Origin: Paraburkholderia franconis
Lineage (GTDB): Bacteria; Pseudomonadota; Gammaproteobacteria; Burkholderiales; Burkholderiaceae
DNA: 64,000 nucleotides
Assembly (NCBI RefSeq): GCF_009362735.1
Contig: NZ_WHNP01000016.1
Location: 62,001-126,000, forward strand
Reading direction: 5' to 3'
Position numbers and translations under genes: made by a program
Part shown: in pieces, positions 9,152 through 17,721 of the stretch
Position numbering within the stretch: the stretch's first letter is position 1
Layout: the number at the start of each line of letters is the position of its first letter
The notes under the pieces: model-generated
Databases searched by the model: none
The model's input: the letters and a program-made list of their open reading frames with translations, nothing else
Told to the model about the DNA's origin: nothing

Positions 9152-10195
9152 TCAGATGTGCTGGTCCGTCGACGGCTTTTCCCACAGGTTCACGCCGCCT
9201 TCCGTCGCATGGCGGTCGATTTCCGCGAGCTCTTCCGCCGTGAATGACAGGTTCTTCAGCGCCGCGACGTTCTCGCGCACCTGCTCGGCCTTGCTCGCGC
9301 CGATCAGCGCCGACGTCACGCGCGAATCGCGCAGCGTCCACGCGAGCGCCATCTGCGCGAGGCTCTGACCGCGACGCTGCGCGATGTCGTTGAGCTTGCG
9401 CACGCGCTCGATGTTCTGCGCGCTGAGGTGCTCCTGCTTCAACGAGCCGCCGCCTGCCTTGTTGACGCGCGCATCCTCGGGTACGCCGTTCAGATACTTG
9501 TTCGTCAACAGGCCTTGCGCGAGCGGCGTGAACGCAATGGCGCCCGAGCCGGTTTCTTCGAGCGCACCGAGCAGGTCCTTTTCGATCCAGCGGTTCAGCA
9601 TGTTGTACGACGGCTGATGGATCAGCAGCGGCACCTTGTATTCGGCGAGCAGCTTCGCCATTTCGCGCGTCTTTTGCGCCGAGTACGACGAGATGCCGAT
9701 GTACAGCGCCTTGCCCTGCTGCACCGCGCTCGCCAGCGCGCCCGCCGTTTCTTCGAGCGGCGTGTCGATGTCGAAACGGTGCGAATAGAAGATATCGACA
9801 TAGTCGAGGCCCATGCGCTGCAGGCTCTGGTTGAGACTCGCGAGTATGTACTTGCGCGAGCCGCCGCCCTGGCCGTACGGACCGGGCCACATGTCCCAGC
9901 CCGCCTTCGACGAGATCAGCAGTTCATCGCGGTACGGCTTGAAGTCGTCCTTGAAGATACGGCCGAAGTTCGTTTCCGCGCTGCCGTACGGCGGGCCGTA
10001 GTTGTTCGCGAGGTCGAAGTGCGTGATGCCGAGATCGAACGACGTGCGCAGGATTTCGCGTTGCGTCGAGATCGGCGTGGTGTCGCCGAAGTTGTGCCAC
10101 AGGCCAAGCGACAGCGCCGGCAGTTTGAGACCTGACTTGCCGCAAACGCGGTACTGCATGTCCGAATAGCGTGCTGAAGCTGCTTCGTAAGCCAT
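9152..10195 (-). CDS. Aldo/keto reductase (YghZ-like, voltage-channel beta-subunit family)
   Basis: Starting at ATG 10195 the protein has 347 residues, matching YghZ (346). It carries the AKR TIM-barrel features: Asp/Tyr of the catalytic tetrad in FDLANNYGPPYGSAE, the Lys in LLISSKAGWDMWPGPYG and the His in YVDIFYSHRFD. The GASKAEQVREN C-terminal signature binds the NADPH phosphate. Enzymes of this type reduce methylglyoxal and other aldehydes in the cytoplasm. AAGGA precedes the chosen start. The open frame continues 65 codons upstream, but that part has no AKR similarity. Confidence 0.93.
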   Translation of the reverse strand: MAYEAASARYSDMQYRVCGKSGLKLPALSLGLWHNFGDTTPISTQREILRTSFDLGITHFDLANNYGPPYGSAETNFGRIFKDDFKPYRDELLISSKAGWDMWPGPYGQGGGSRKYILASLNQSLQRMGLDYVDIFYSHRFDIDTPLEETAGALASAVQQGKALYIGISSYSAQKTREMAKLLAEYKVPLLIHQPSYNMLNRWIEKDLLGALEETGSGAIAFTPLAQGLLTNKYLNGVPEDARVNKAGGGSLKQEHLSAQNIERVRKLNDIAQRRGQSLAQMALAWTLRDSRVTSALIGASKAEQVRENVAALKNLSFTAEELAEIDRHATEGGVNLWEKPSTDQHI

Positions 10196-10508
10196 TGATG
10201 GAGTCCTTGTCGAGAACAGGAGTGAAGTCCGCGATGTGCGATTGCACATCGCGTGATGAAGGGTGTTCTTAATGGTGATGCGGTTCCCAGTGCGCCGACA
10301 CCACGTTTTGATACCGGTATCAAGCGACGGTTCCAGAAATCCGACGCGCACGGTACACGACGTTGCAATCACGCGGTAACGGACCAGCACGCTATGTTAG
10401 CCAATCGCCGCGCATGCTGCAGTTGCTCAGATTGCGGGACGGAGCATAGACTCGGCGGTGTCGGTCAACTAGACTTCGGCCACTTTCATCCATCGAAGAG
10501 GATTGTTC

Positions 10509-10709
10509 ATGACCAAAGCGATTTCGCTCGCATTGATCGTCGGCGGCGTCGTGCTGCTGTACTTCGGCGGCCAGTCGTTTCATTCGTTCAGCAACGACGT
10601 ATCGCGCGTGTTCACCGGCGCGCCGACCAACAAGACCATCTTTCTGATTGCGGGCGGGATCATCGCGACGCTCGCCGGATTGATCGGGCTCGCGTCGTCG
10701 AAGCGCTGA
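10509..10709 (+). CDS. DUF3185-like small membrane protein (66 aa)
   Basis: ATG 10509 is preceded by GAAGAGGA with a six-base gap, giving 66 residues. There are two hydrophobic segments, about residues 3-20 (KAISLALIVGGVVLLYFGG) and 45-62 (FLIAGGIIATLAGLIGLAS), joined by a loop containing DVSRVFTGAPTNKT. This layout and the GG..S..ND..R..TG pattern match the DUF3185 family of small inner-membrane proteins, which have no known function. It is transcribed divergently from the aldo/keto reductase. Confidence 0.8.
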   Translation: MTKAISLALIVGGVVLLYFGGQSFHSFSNDVSRVFTGAPTNKTIFLIAGGIIATLAGLIGLASSKR

Positions 10710-10750
10710 TCAGGCGCTGATCACGCGCAAACCGTTTTCGACGGCCCGCC

Positions 10751-11512
10751 TCAGAACGCCACTTCGGGCTTCGACGCGGAGCGCGAGCCCGGCAACGGCA
10801 CGTTGCTCGCGCCGTGATAGGTGAAAACCAGCGAGAACTTCACCTGATCGGTGAGATTCTTGCCCGCCGAGTGCAGCGTGTTGCAGTGGAAGAACACGAC
10901 ATCGCCCGCCTTCAGCACGGGCGACACCGCCTTCTGGATCAGCAACTGATTCTCCGGCAGATCGGAGCGGAAAAACTTCGCTTCGTCGAAGCGCTCCGAT
11001 GTGAAGGCCGCTGCGTGCGAGCCCGGCACGAACCATAGCGCGCCGTTGTCGACGGTCTCGTCGCCGAGCGCGAGCCATACCGACACCAGATCGTCCCGTT
11101 CGAACGACCAGTACCGCACGTCTCGATGCCAGCCCGTGAGGCTGCCATACGCGGGATGCTTGGTCATCGTGCAATTGTGATGCGCGCGCGACAGGCGCGG
11201 CTCTTCGCCGAAATACAGCTCCATCCAGCCGCGGATTTCGGGCGCCGTCGCCCATTCGGCGAAGCGCGGGTGGCGCGCGTACGCATCGAGCAGCCGCCGC
11301 ACCGTGTGGCCGCCAGGCGCGTGCTTCGACTCGGGCGCGCCCGGATAGCGCAGATCTGCTTCGAATTCGATGGGCGCCGCGGCTTCGTGCAACTGCTCGC
11401 GCGCGATCCGTCTCATCTCTTCGCAGCGCTCGGGCGCGATGAGATCCGGCACCACGACAAAACCCTGTTCCCGCAGCACCTGTATCTGCTCTTTCTTCGA
11501 ATGGACTGACAT
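10751..11512 (-). CDS. Phytanoyl-CoA dioxygenase (PhyH) family Fe(II)/2-oxoglutarate oxygenase
   Basis: This 253-residue protein starts at ATG 11512 (MSVHSKKEQ). The facial triad of a non-haem iron oxygenase is visible: HRD in GWHRDVRYWSFE gives the His and Asp, and FFHCNTLHSAGKN near the C-terminus gives the distal His, with a downstream Lys/Arg for 2-oxoglutarate. The N-terminal QGFVVVPDLIAPE is the usual PhyH beginning. The substrate cannot be told from sequence. It stands alone, convergent with the DUF3185 gene, and in-frame codons upstream of 11512 look unconserved. Confidence 0.88.
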   Translation of the reverse strand: MSVHSKKEQIQVLREQGFVVVPDLIAPERCEEMRRIAREQLHEAAAPIEFEADLRYPGAPESKHAPGGHTVRRLLDAYARHPRFAEWATAPEIRGWMELYFGEEPRLSRAHHNCTMTKHPAYGSLTGWHRDVRYWSFERDDLVSVWLALGDETVDNGALWFVPGSHAAAFTSERFDEAKFFRSDLPENQLLIQKAVSPVLKAGDVVFFHCNTLHSAGKNLTDQVKFSLVFTYHGASNVPLPGSRSASKPEVAF

Positions 11513-11914
11513 GGACGTTCCGCTCAACTAGTGTTCTTCGACAACCCGGTAGCCATTGTAAAACGGGCACGATCGTACCGTGCGCCGCCGCGCGTCCGGC
11601 ATGCGATGCGAACGGGCGGCATTGCACGCGGCATGGGCAGCCATGCACGTTCGTCGAGCGCAAAGGGCGCAATCAGGCGGCCTTCGTCCTCGTAAAAACC
11701 CTGAGCGCACCGGACTTTCGACGGTCATCAATCACGTGTAGCCTTGCACGCATGTCGATTGCACTGCACGCCTCATCGCCGTCGGCACGGCCCTTCGCCG
11801 CCGCTGCCGCCTCATACCGCCTTTCCTCAGGCTATTGCGTCCCAACCGTTGGCATAAATGGTGCTGCTTTCGCAGCACCTTTCGTCGCGTGTCACGCTGC
11901 CTGATCCCAATGCC
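11513..11914. other. Intergenic region, no clear gene
   Basis: This 402-bp stretch has short open frames on both strands (for example 11528-11731 and 11732-12004, minus) that are Arg/His-rich and have no recognisable domains or convincing ribosome sites. No promoter or RNA structure could be supported. Confidence 0.4.
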
Positions 11915-12304
11915 ATGCACAGTCCATTGAGCACTCGACTCACTCGCGCGTTCAACGCCGCGCGTCCCGCACGCCGCCATGTGGTGCGTGCGCTCCGCCA
12001 TCATTCCGCCCGCACGCGCGCGCTCGCCGCGCAGTTGCGCGACGCGAAGCCCGTCGATAGCGTGCGCGTGTGGTTCCGCACCTTCTTCAGCGCGCTGCGC
12101 ATGCAGGGCGCCTCGCGCCGCCTGTCACTGCGCACGCTGCTGCGCAATCCGTCTCCCGTGCGCATGCTCGGCGTTTCGCCGCGCGCCGCGAAGCAAGTCG
12201 CGCTGGCGGGCGCCGCCAAGCCCGCGAGTTCGCCGCATGGCACGAGCCGCCGTCCGCGCCGCGTATCGGCGACGAGCGAAGGCTGGTTCGCGTTCGCGCA
12301 CTGA
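11915..12304 (+). CDS. Hypothetical basic protein (129 aa), uncertain
   Basis: An ATG at 11915 opens 129 residues rich in Arg and Ala (TRAFNAARPARRHVVRAL, RRLSLRTLLRNPSPVR) without Cys, signal peptide or known motif. Composition fits either a small basic cytoplasmic protein or a chance frame in GC-rich DNA. The absence of a good ribosome site and the tandem repeats right after the stop argue for caution. The frame can extend upstream to 11858. Confidence 0.3.
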   Translation: MHSPLSTRLTRAFNAARPARRHVVRALRHHSARTRALAAQLRDAKPVDSVRVWFRTFFSALRMQGASRRLSLRTLLRNPSPVRMLGVSPRAAKQVALAGAAKPASSPHGTSRRPRRVSATSEGWFAFAH

Positions 12305-12306
12305 GG

Positions 12307-12405
12307 TTGGATCGCGGGATTGCGTTGCTGGATTTGCGTCGCGGGGATTGCGTCGCGGGGTTTGCGTCGCTGGATTTGCGTCACGGGGTTTGCGTCGTTT
12401 GATGA
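12307..12405. repeat. Degenerate tandem repeat, about 15-bp unit
   Basis: Six or so imperfect copies of a unit resembling GGATTTGCGTCGCGG follow one another between a hypothetical gene and the metK terminator region. Copies differ by substitutions and by one to three bases in length. In reverse they encode the repeating pentapeptide-like pattern QIQ/R-RNP in a minus-strand shadow frame. There are no unique spacers, so this is not a CRISPR. Confidence 0.75.
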
Positions 12406-12517
12406 TCGCGTTTGCGTGCTATCGCGCCTGATGCCCGCCACCGACATGAGCATCGACCGGTTTGCCCTGCACCACGCGCGTTACGCGTAACAGCGCGCGC
12501 TCAAAGACGCAAAAGAC

Positions 12518-12560
12518 AACGCCCTGCATGCGCTTAAACAGCGCATGCAGGGCGTTTTTT
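12518..12560 (+). terminator. Strong intrinsic terminator
   Basis: A 16-bp perfect stem, AACGCCCTGCATGCGC paired with its complement across a 7-base loop TTAAACA, runs directly into T6 on the plus strand. On the minus strand the tail is GTTGTCTTTTGC, so it may also stop metK transcripts, whose coding end lies 67 bp away. Confidence 0.85.
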
Positions 12561-12626
12561 GCTCCGGTCGTGGGACCCGACCGAACCGCGCGGCATTTAG
12601 CCGCGCGAGTCCTTCGCCGAACCGGC

Positions 12627-13814
12627 TCAGGCGATAGCCGCAACCGGCTCCGTGCCAGCGGCCTCGGCCAGCACAAGCGCCTTGTCGACGGCTTCCCACG
12701 AGAATTCCGGCTCTTCACGGCCGAAGTGGCCATACGCAGCCGTCTTTTCGTAGATCGGGCGCAGCAGGTCGAGCATCTGGATGATGCCCTTCGGACGCAG
12801 GTCGAAGTGTTCCTGGACGAGACGCGTGATCGTCGCATCCGACACGCGGCCCGTGCCGAACGTGTTGACCATCACCGACGTCGGCTGAGCAACGCCGATC
12901 GCGTACGACACCTGGATCAGCGCGCGCGATGCGAGGCCCGCCGCGACGATGTTCTTCGCGACATAGCGGCCAGCGTACGCAGCCGAGCGGTCCACCTTCG
13001 ACGGGTCCTTGCCCGAGAACGCACCGCCGCCGTGCGGAGCCGCGCCGCCGTATGTATCGACGATGATCTTGCGGCCCGTCAGGCCGCAGTCGCCCTGCGG
13101 GCCGCCGATCACGAACCGGCCGGTCGGGTTCACGAGGAACTTGATGTCGCCCTTGATCAGTTCCGCCGGCATCGTCGGCTTGATGATCTCTTCGATCACG
13201 GCTTCGCGCAGCGTCGACAGCTCGATTTCCGGCGCGTGTTGTGTCGACAGAACGACGGTGTCGATCGAATGCGGCTTGCCGTCGACATAGCGGACGGTAA
13301 CTTGCGACTTCGCGTCCGGACGCAGCCACGGCAGACGGCCGTCGCGGCGCAGATTGGCCTGGCGCTCGACCAGACGGTGCGACAGGTGAATCGGCAGCGG
13401 CATCAGCTCGGGCGTTTCGTCGCATGCGTAGCCGAACATCAGGCCCTGGTCGCCCGCGCCCTGATCGAGATTGTTGTCGTGCGCGCGGTCGACGCCTTGG
13501 GCGATATCCGGCGATTGCTTGTCGTACGCGACAAGCACCGCGCAGCCGCGATAGTCGATGCCGTAGTCGGTGTTGTCGTAGCCGATGCGCTTGATGGTTT
13601 CGCGCGCGACCTGGATGTAGTCGACGTTCGCCGTCGTGGTGATTTCGCCTGCGAGGACGACGAGACCCGTGTTGCACAGCGTTTCCGCTGCGACACGCGA
13701 GTATTTGTCCTGCGCGAGGATCGCATCGAGAATGGCGTCCGAGATCTGGTCCGCGACCTTGTCCGGATGACCTTCGGAAACCGATTCGGAGGTGAAGAGG
13801 TAATCGTTAGCCAC
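12627..13814 (-). CDS. metK: S-adenosylmethionine synthetase
   Basis: The protein is 395 residues, the usual MetK length, and catalyses ATP plus L-methionine to S-adenosylmethionine in the cytoplasm. The N-terminus YLFTSESVSEGHPDKVADQISDAILD is the conserved methionine/ATP-binding start with the catalytic His of EGHPDK. GQGLMFGYA-like (DQGLMFGYACDETPEL) and the P-loop-like GGGAFSGKDPSKVDRS are both present. It is followed by a strong hairpin and is transcribed away from lpxL. No SAM riboswitch was recognised in the 270 bp upstream. Confidence 0.97.
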   Translation of the reverse strand: MANDYLFTSESVSEGHPDKVADQISDAILDAILAQDKYSRVAAETLCNTGLVVLAGEITTTANVDYIQVARETIKRIGYDNTDYGIDYRGCAVLVAYDKQSPDIAQGVDRAHDNNLDQGAGDQGLMFGYACDETPELMPLPIHLSHRLVERQANLRRDGRLPWLRPDAKSQVTVRYVDGKPHSIDTVVLSTQHAPEIELSTLREAVIEEIIKPTMPAELIKGDIKFLVNPTGRFVIGGPQGDCGLTGRKIIVDTYGGAAPHGGGAFSGKDPSKVDRSAAYAGRYVAKNIVAAGLASRALIQVSYAIGVAQPTSVMVNTFGTGRVSDATITRLVQEHFDLRPKGIIQMLDLLRPIYEKTAAYGHFGREEPEFSWEAVDKALVLAEAAGTEPVAAIA

Positions 13815-14086
13815 GTTGCAGGCTCCTTATTGGTTACGGTTGAGTTTCACGTAGCCTGCTTCGAGCCTGAAGCGGCGACGCTTTAGCGGATTTCTGCACG
13901 ACCGGACGACAATCTGAAAGATCACCGTCCACCCGCTTCGCCCCGCAAGTTGTCTATTAACTCGGCGAAGCCCTTATTATAGCGACTTCTTTCATTTGTC
14001 ACAGAGTGTCTGCGCGTGCGGTTCATCGACTCTTTCGCCGTTTTTCCTTGCCCAGCGCGGTCTTGCGCACACACGGGAGCAGCCGC

Positions 14087-14971
14087 ATGCTGAGCCGCCT
14101 GGGCGTCACGCTCGCAATCGGTCTTCTCAAGCTGTTCGCCCTGCTGCCCTATGGTTTCGTCGCGCGCCTCGGCGACGGCCTCGGCTGGCTGCTCTACCAG
14201 ATTCCGAGCCGCCGCCGGCGCATCGTCCACATCAACCTGAAGCTGTGCTTTCCCGAGTGGAGCGACGAGCGCCGCGAAGACGTCGCGCAAAAGCACTTCC
14301 GGCATGCGATCCGCAGCTATCTGGAGCGCAGCGTGCAATGGTTCGGCTCCGCAAAGAAGCTCGAAAAGCTGATTCAGCTCGACAGCGAAATCGATCTCAC
14401 CGATCCCAATCTGCCGCCGACGCTGTTTCTCGGCTTCCATTTCGTCGGCATCGAGGCCGGCTCGATTTTTCTCAACTATTCGCTGAAGCGCCCATGCGGT
14501 TCGCTGTATCAGCCGATGTCGAACCCGCAGCTGGAGGAAGTCGCGAAAGCGCAGCGCGGCCGTTTCGACGCCGAAATGGCGAGCCGCGCGGACAGCGCGC
14601 GCATCGTGCTGCGCTGGTTGCGCGAGCGCAAGCCGGTGATGCTCGGCGCGGACATGGACTACGGGATGCGCAATTCGACGTTCGTGCCGTTCTTCGGCGT
14701 GCCGACGTGCACGCTGACGGCCGTCGGCCGGCTTGCGAAAGTTGGGCGCGCGCAGGTGGTGCCGTTCATCGGCGAAGTGCTGCCGAACTACAAGGGCTAT
14801 CGTCTGAAGGTGTTCAAGCCGTGGGACAACTACCCGACGGGCGATGACGACACCGACGCGCGCCGCATGAACGAATTCCTCGAAGAGCACATTCCGGACA
14901 TGCCCGAGCAGTATTACTGGGTGCACAAGCGCTTCAAGACGCGTCCGCCGGGCGATCCGAGCTTTTACTGA
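14087..14971 (+). CDS. lpxL: Lipid A biosynthesis late acyltransferase (LpxL/HtrB family)
   Basis: ATG 14087 has GGGAG at 14075-14079, so it is preferred over the in-frame start at 14006; the protein is 294 residues. It belongs to the LpxL/LpxM acyltransferases that add a secondary acyl chain to Kdo-lipid A at the inner membrane. One N-terminal membrane helix (LAIGLLKLFALLPYGFVARLG) is followed by the catalytic HX4E motif in GFHFVGIEAG, then the RRKPVMLGADMDYG region. The exact chain added (LpxL, LpxM or a paralogue) cannot be told. It precedes dapF in the typical Burkholderia order. Confidence 0.9.
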   Translation: MLSRLGVTLAIGLLKLFALLPYGFVARLGDGLGWLLYQIPSRRRRIVHINLKLCFPEWSDERREDVAQKHFRHAIRSYLERSVQWFGSAKKLEKLIQLDSEIDLTDPNLPPTLFLGFHFVGIEAGSIFLNYSLKRPCGSLYQPMSNPQLEEVAKAQRGRFDAEMASRADSARIVLRWLRERKPVMLGADMDYGMRNSTFVPFFGVPTCTLTAVGRLAKVGRAQVVPFIGEVLPNYKGYRLKVFKPWDNYPTGDDDTDARRMNEFLEEHIPDMPEQYYWVHKRFKTRPPGDPSFY

Positions 14972-15013
14972 AGCGTGCCTGCACACAGTGGGCGAGACTG
15001 ACAACCAGTCACT

Positions 15014-15019
15014 TACAAT
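15014..15019 (+). promoter_or_regulatory. Candidate -10 box for a leaderless dapF transcript
   Basis: TACAAT ends only six bases before the dapF ATG, and no Shine-Dalgarno sequence is present in the lpxL-dapF gap. If this is a real -10 element, transcription would begin at or next to the start codon. The -35 region (about 14991-14996) is a poor match. Confidence 0.35.
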
Positions 15020-15025
15020 AGCGGC

Positions 15026-15886
15026 ATGAAACTGAAATTCACCAAGATGCATGGCGCGGGCAACGACTTCGTCGTGCTCGACGGCTACACGCAGCCGCTC
15101 TCGCTGACGGAAGCGCAGGTGCGCGCGCTCGCGAACCGGCACTTCGGCGTCGGCGCGGACCAGTTGCTCGTCGTCGAAAAGCCGACCGTCGAAGGCGTCG
15201 ATTTCAGATATCGCATCTTCAATTGCGACGGCGGCGAGGTCGAGCACTGCGGCAACGGCGCGCGCTGCTTCGTGAAGTTCGTGCGCGACACGCGCCTCAC
15301 CGACAAGCGCAGCGTCCGCGTGCAGGTGCAAAACGGCGTCATCACGCTGACCATGCAGGACAACGGCGAAGTCGTCGTCGACATGGGCGCGCCTGTGTTC
15401 GAGCCGGCTCAAGTGCCGTTCGACGCGAGCGGCCTCGACGCGCGCCGCGAAGGCAACGATTCGCTCTATCCGCTCGACGTCAATGGCGCGACGCGCTGGG
15501 TGTCGGTCGTGTCGATGGGCAATCCGCACGCGGTGCAGGTGGTGGACGACGTCGAGGCGTTTCCCGTGCTCATGGATGGTCCCGTTATCGAACATCACCC
15601 GCGCTTTCCGCAGCGGGTCAACGCGGGCTTCATGCAGATCGTGAGCCGCAACGAGATCAGGCTGCGCGTCTACGAACGCGGCGCGGGCGAAACGCTCGCG
15701 TGCGGCACGGGCGCATGCGCGGCCGTTGCGGCGGGCATCCGTCGCGGGCTGCTCGATGCGCCCGTGAAAGTTCACACGCATGGCGGAATGCTCTCGATCG
15801 CATGGAACGGCGAACCCACGTCGCCGCTGATGATGGCGGGCCCGGCGGCCACGGTGTTCGAAGGCGAAATCGAAATCGCCGATTGA
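15026..15886 (+). CDS. dapF: Diaminopimelate epimerase
   Basis: At 286 residues it is the usual DapF length. The enzyme interconverts LL- and meso-diaminopimelate for lysine and peptidoglycan synthesis. Both catalytic cysteines are in conserved contexts: NCDGGEVEHCGNGARC in the first half and GAGETLACGTGACAA in the second. The N-terminal FTKMHGAGNDFVVLDG is diagnostic. The gene starts the run dapF, DUF484 gene, xerC; it has no visible ribosome-binding site. Confidence 0.97.
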   Translation: MKLKFTKMHGAGNDFVVLDGYTQPLSLTEAQVRALANRHFGVGADQLLVVEKPTVEGVDFRYRIFNCDGGEVEHCGNGARCFVKFVRDTRLTDKRSVRVQVQNGVITLTMQDNGEVVVDMGAPVFEPAQVPFDASGLDARREGNDSLYPLDVNGATRWVSVVSMGNPHAVQVVDDVEAFPVLMDGPVIEHHPRFPQRVNAGFMQIVSRNEIRLRVYERGAGETLACGTGACAAVAAGIRRGLLDAPVKVHTHGGMLSIAWNGEPTSPLMMAGPAATVFEGEIEIAD

Positions 15887-15978
15887 ACCGGATTGAATCT
15901 CTTACCGCTGCGCGGTCCATAGACGGCAGCAGCCCAGCAGCAAGACAGCACGCAAGCGCGCAACCCAAAGCCGAAATC

Positions 15979-16701
15979 ATGAACGATCGCGAAGTCGCCG
16001 ACTATCTGCTAGCCAATCCCGAATTCTTCGCCGAACACGCGGAACTGCTCGCGACCGTGCGGCTCGCGAATCCGCATGGCAAGGCCGCCGTGTCGCTGCA
16101 AGAGCGTCAGATGGACATGCTGCGCGAAAAGAACAAGCATCTCGAACGGCGTCTCGCCGAATTGCTGCGCTATGGGCACGAGAACGACAGCATCGCGTCG
16201 AAGTTCGGCCGCTGGACGACCCGCGTGATGGCCGAGCGCGATCCGGGCGCGCTGCCGCGTACGATCGCCAACGGGCTGCGCGACGTATTCGACGTGCCGC
16301 AAGCCGCGCTGCGCGTATGGGACGTGTCCGAGCCGTATGCGCAGGCGGACTTCACGCGCCACGTCGGCGAGGAAGTGCGCATCTTCGCGAACAGTCTCGC
16401 CACGCCGTACTGCGGCGCGAACACGGGCTTCGAGGCCGCGCAGTGGCTGACGCCGGCAGTGTCGGCCGTTTCCAGCGATGCCGCGACTACGGCCGACGGC
16501 GCGCCGCCCGCCAACGGCACCGAATCGATCGCGCTGATCGCCCTGCGCGATCCCGAGGCAAAAGACGAAGCCGCTGCGTTCGGTCTGCTGGTGATGGGCT
16601 CGTCCGATCCGCGCCGCTTCCACGACGGCATGGCCACCGACTTCCTCACGCAGATCGGCGCGCTCGCCAGCGCGGCGCTGAGCCGTCTGCTGCCGCGCTA
16701 A
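15979..16701 (+). CDS. DUF484 family protein
   Basis: Starting at ATG 15979 (MNDREVADYLLANPEFF) the protein has 240 residues. The N-terminal DYLLANPEFFAEHAELLATV and the coiled-coil LQERQMDMLREKNKHLERRLAEL followed by a GAF-like domain (residues about 90-235) are the DUF484 pattern. The family lies between dapF and xerC in many proteobacteria and has no proven function. The frame opens far upstream inside dapF, but that part is a shadow. The tail GLLVMGSSDPRRFHDGMATDFL is well conserved in the family. Confidence 0.9.
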   Translation: MNDREVADYLLANPEFFAEHAELLATVRLANPHGKAAVSLQERQMDMLREKNKHLERRLAELLRYGHENDSIASKFGRWTTRVMAERDPGALPRTIANGLRDVFDVPQAALRVWDVSEPYAQADFTRHVGEEVRIFANSLATPYCGANTGFEAAQWLTPAVSAVSSDAATTADGAPPANGTESIALIALRDPEAKDEAAAFGLLVMGSSDPRRFHDGMATDFLTQIGALASAALSRLLPR

Positions 16702-16712
16702 GCGCTCGCCAC

Positions 16713-17636
16713 GTGACATCCGCCGATCCGATCGCCGTCTATCTGTCGAGCCTCGAGCACGAGCGGCGGTTGTCGGCGCATACGCTGCGCGCCTATACGC
16801 ACGAACTCGACGAACTGAAGAAGCTCGCGAACGGACGGCCGCTAGAAAGCCTCACGGCGACCGACATTCGCGGCGCCGTCGCGCGCGCGCATTCAGGCGG
16901 GCTGTCGGCGCGCTCGATCGGTCATCGGCTGTCGGCGTGGCGCGCGTTCTATCGCTGGCTCGCGGGACGCATCGATTTGCCCGCGAACCCCATCGCCACC
17001 GTGCGCGCGCCGAAGCGCGCGAAGACGCTGCCGAAGGCGTTGTCCGTCGATGACGCGCACACGCTGATGGAATCCCCTGCGACGGCCACCGCCGAAGGGC
17101 TGCGCGATCACGCGATGCTCGAGCTGTTCTACTCGTCGGGCTTGCGGCTCTCGGAACTGGTCGGCCTCGACGTGCATTTCGTCGACGCCGACGGCTACCG
17201 CTCCGCAGGCTGGCTCAAGCTCGACGATGCGGAAGTCGAAGTGCTCGGCAAGGGCAACCGGCGGCGCTCGGTGCCAGTCGGCAGCAAGGCGCTCGATGCG
17301 TTGCGCGCGTGGCTTGCCGTGCGCGGCGAACTGGTGAAGCACGATCCGCATCCGCTGTTTCTGTCGGCGCGCGGCAACCGGATGTCGCCGAACGTCGTGC
17401 GCGAACGCGTGAAGCGCGCCGCGCTCACGGCGGGCATTCCGGCGAACGTGCATCCGCACGTGCTGCGCCATTCGTTCGCGACACACGTGCTGCAGTCGAG
17501 CGGCGATCTGCGCGCGGTGCAGGAACTGCTCGGTCACGCGAGCATTGCCGCGACCCAGGTCTACACCGGGCTCGATTTCCAGCACCTCGCGCGAATCTAC
17601 GACCAGGCGCATCCGCGCGCAAAAAAACGCGACTGA
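16713..17636 (+). CDS. xerC: Tyrosine recombinase XerC
   Basis: The start is taken as GTG 16713 (VTSADPIAVYLSSLEHER), 11 bases after the DUF484 stop, giving 307 residues. XerC with XerD resolves chromosome dimers at dif. All catalytic residues can be seen: Arg in YSSGLRLSELVGL, Lys in VLGKGNRRR, HVLRHSFATH (HxxR), the LLGH His/Arg region, and the nucleophile Tyr in TQVYTGLDFQHL. Its place after dapF and DUF484 is the classical xerC context, so it is a housekeeping enzyme and not the island's integrase. Confidence 0.95.
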   Translation: MTSADPIAVYLSSLEHERRLSAHTLRAYTHELDELKKLANGRPLESLTATDIRGAVARAHSGGLSARSIGHRLSAWRAFYRWLAGRIDLPANPIATVRAPKRAKTLPKALSVDDAHTLMESPATATAEGLRDHAMLELFYSSGLRLSELVGLDVHFVDADGYRSAGWLKLDDAEVEVLGKGNRRRSVPVGSKALDALRAWLAVRGELVKHDPHPLFLSARGNRMSPNVVRERVKRAALTAGIPANVHPHVLRHSFATHVLQSSGDLRAVQELLGHASIAATQVYTGLDFQHLARIYDQAHPRAKKRD

Positions 17637-17721
17637 CGCTGCTGGCGCTTTGCAGGCAACCAGTCATATCCGCTCTGCCGCTTCGCGCGGCACATTGTTC
17701 CGCTGAAATCCTCACGAAGTC

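Noticed and set aside
12307..12405. Possible CRISPR array
   Set aside because: Units are contiguous and degenerate, with no spacers, no cas genes.
13922..15781. Minus-strand frame of 619 codons opposite lpxL and dapF
   Set aside because: Shadow composition and complete overlap with two recognised genes.
16713..17636. XerC as the island integrase
   Set aside because: It is in the conserved dapF-DUF484-xerC context, 34 kb from the island edge.
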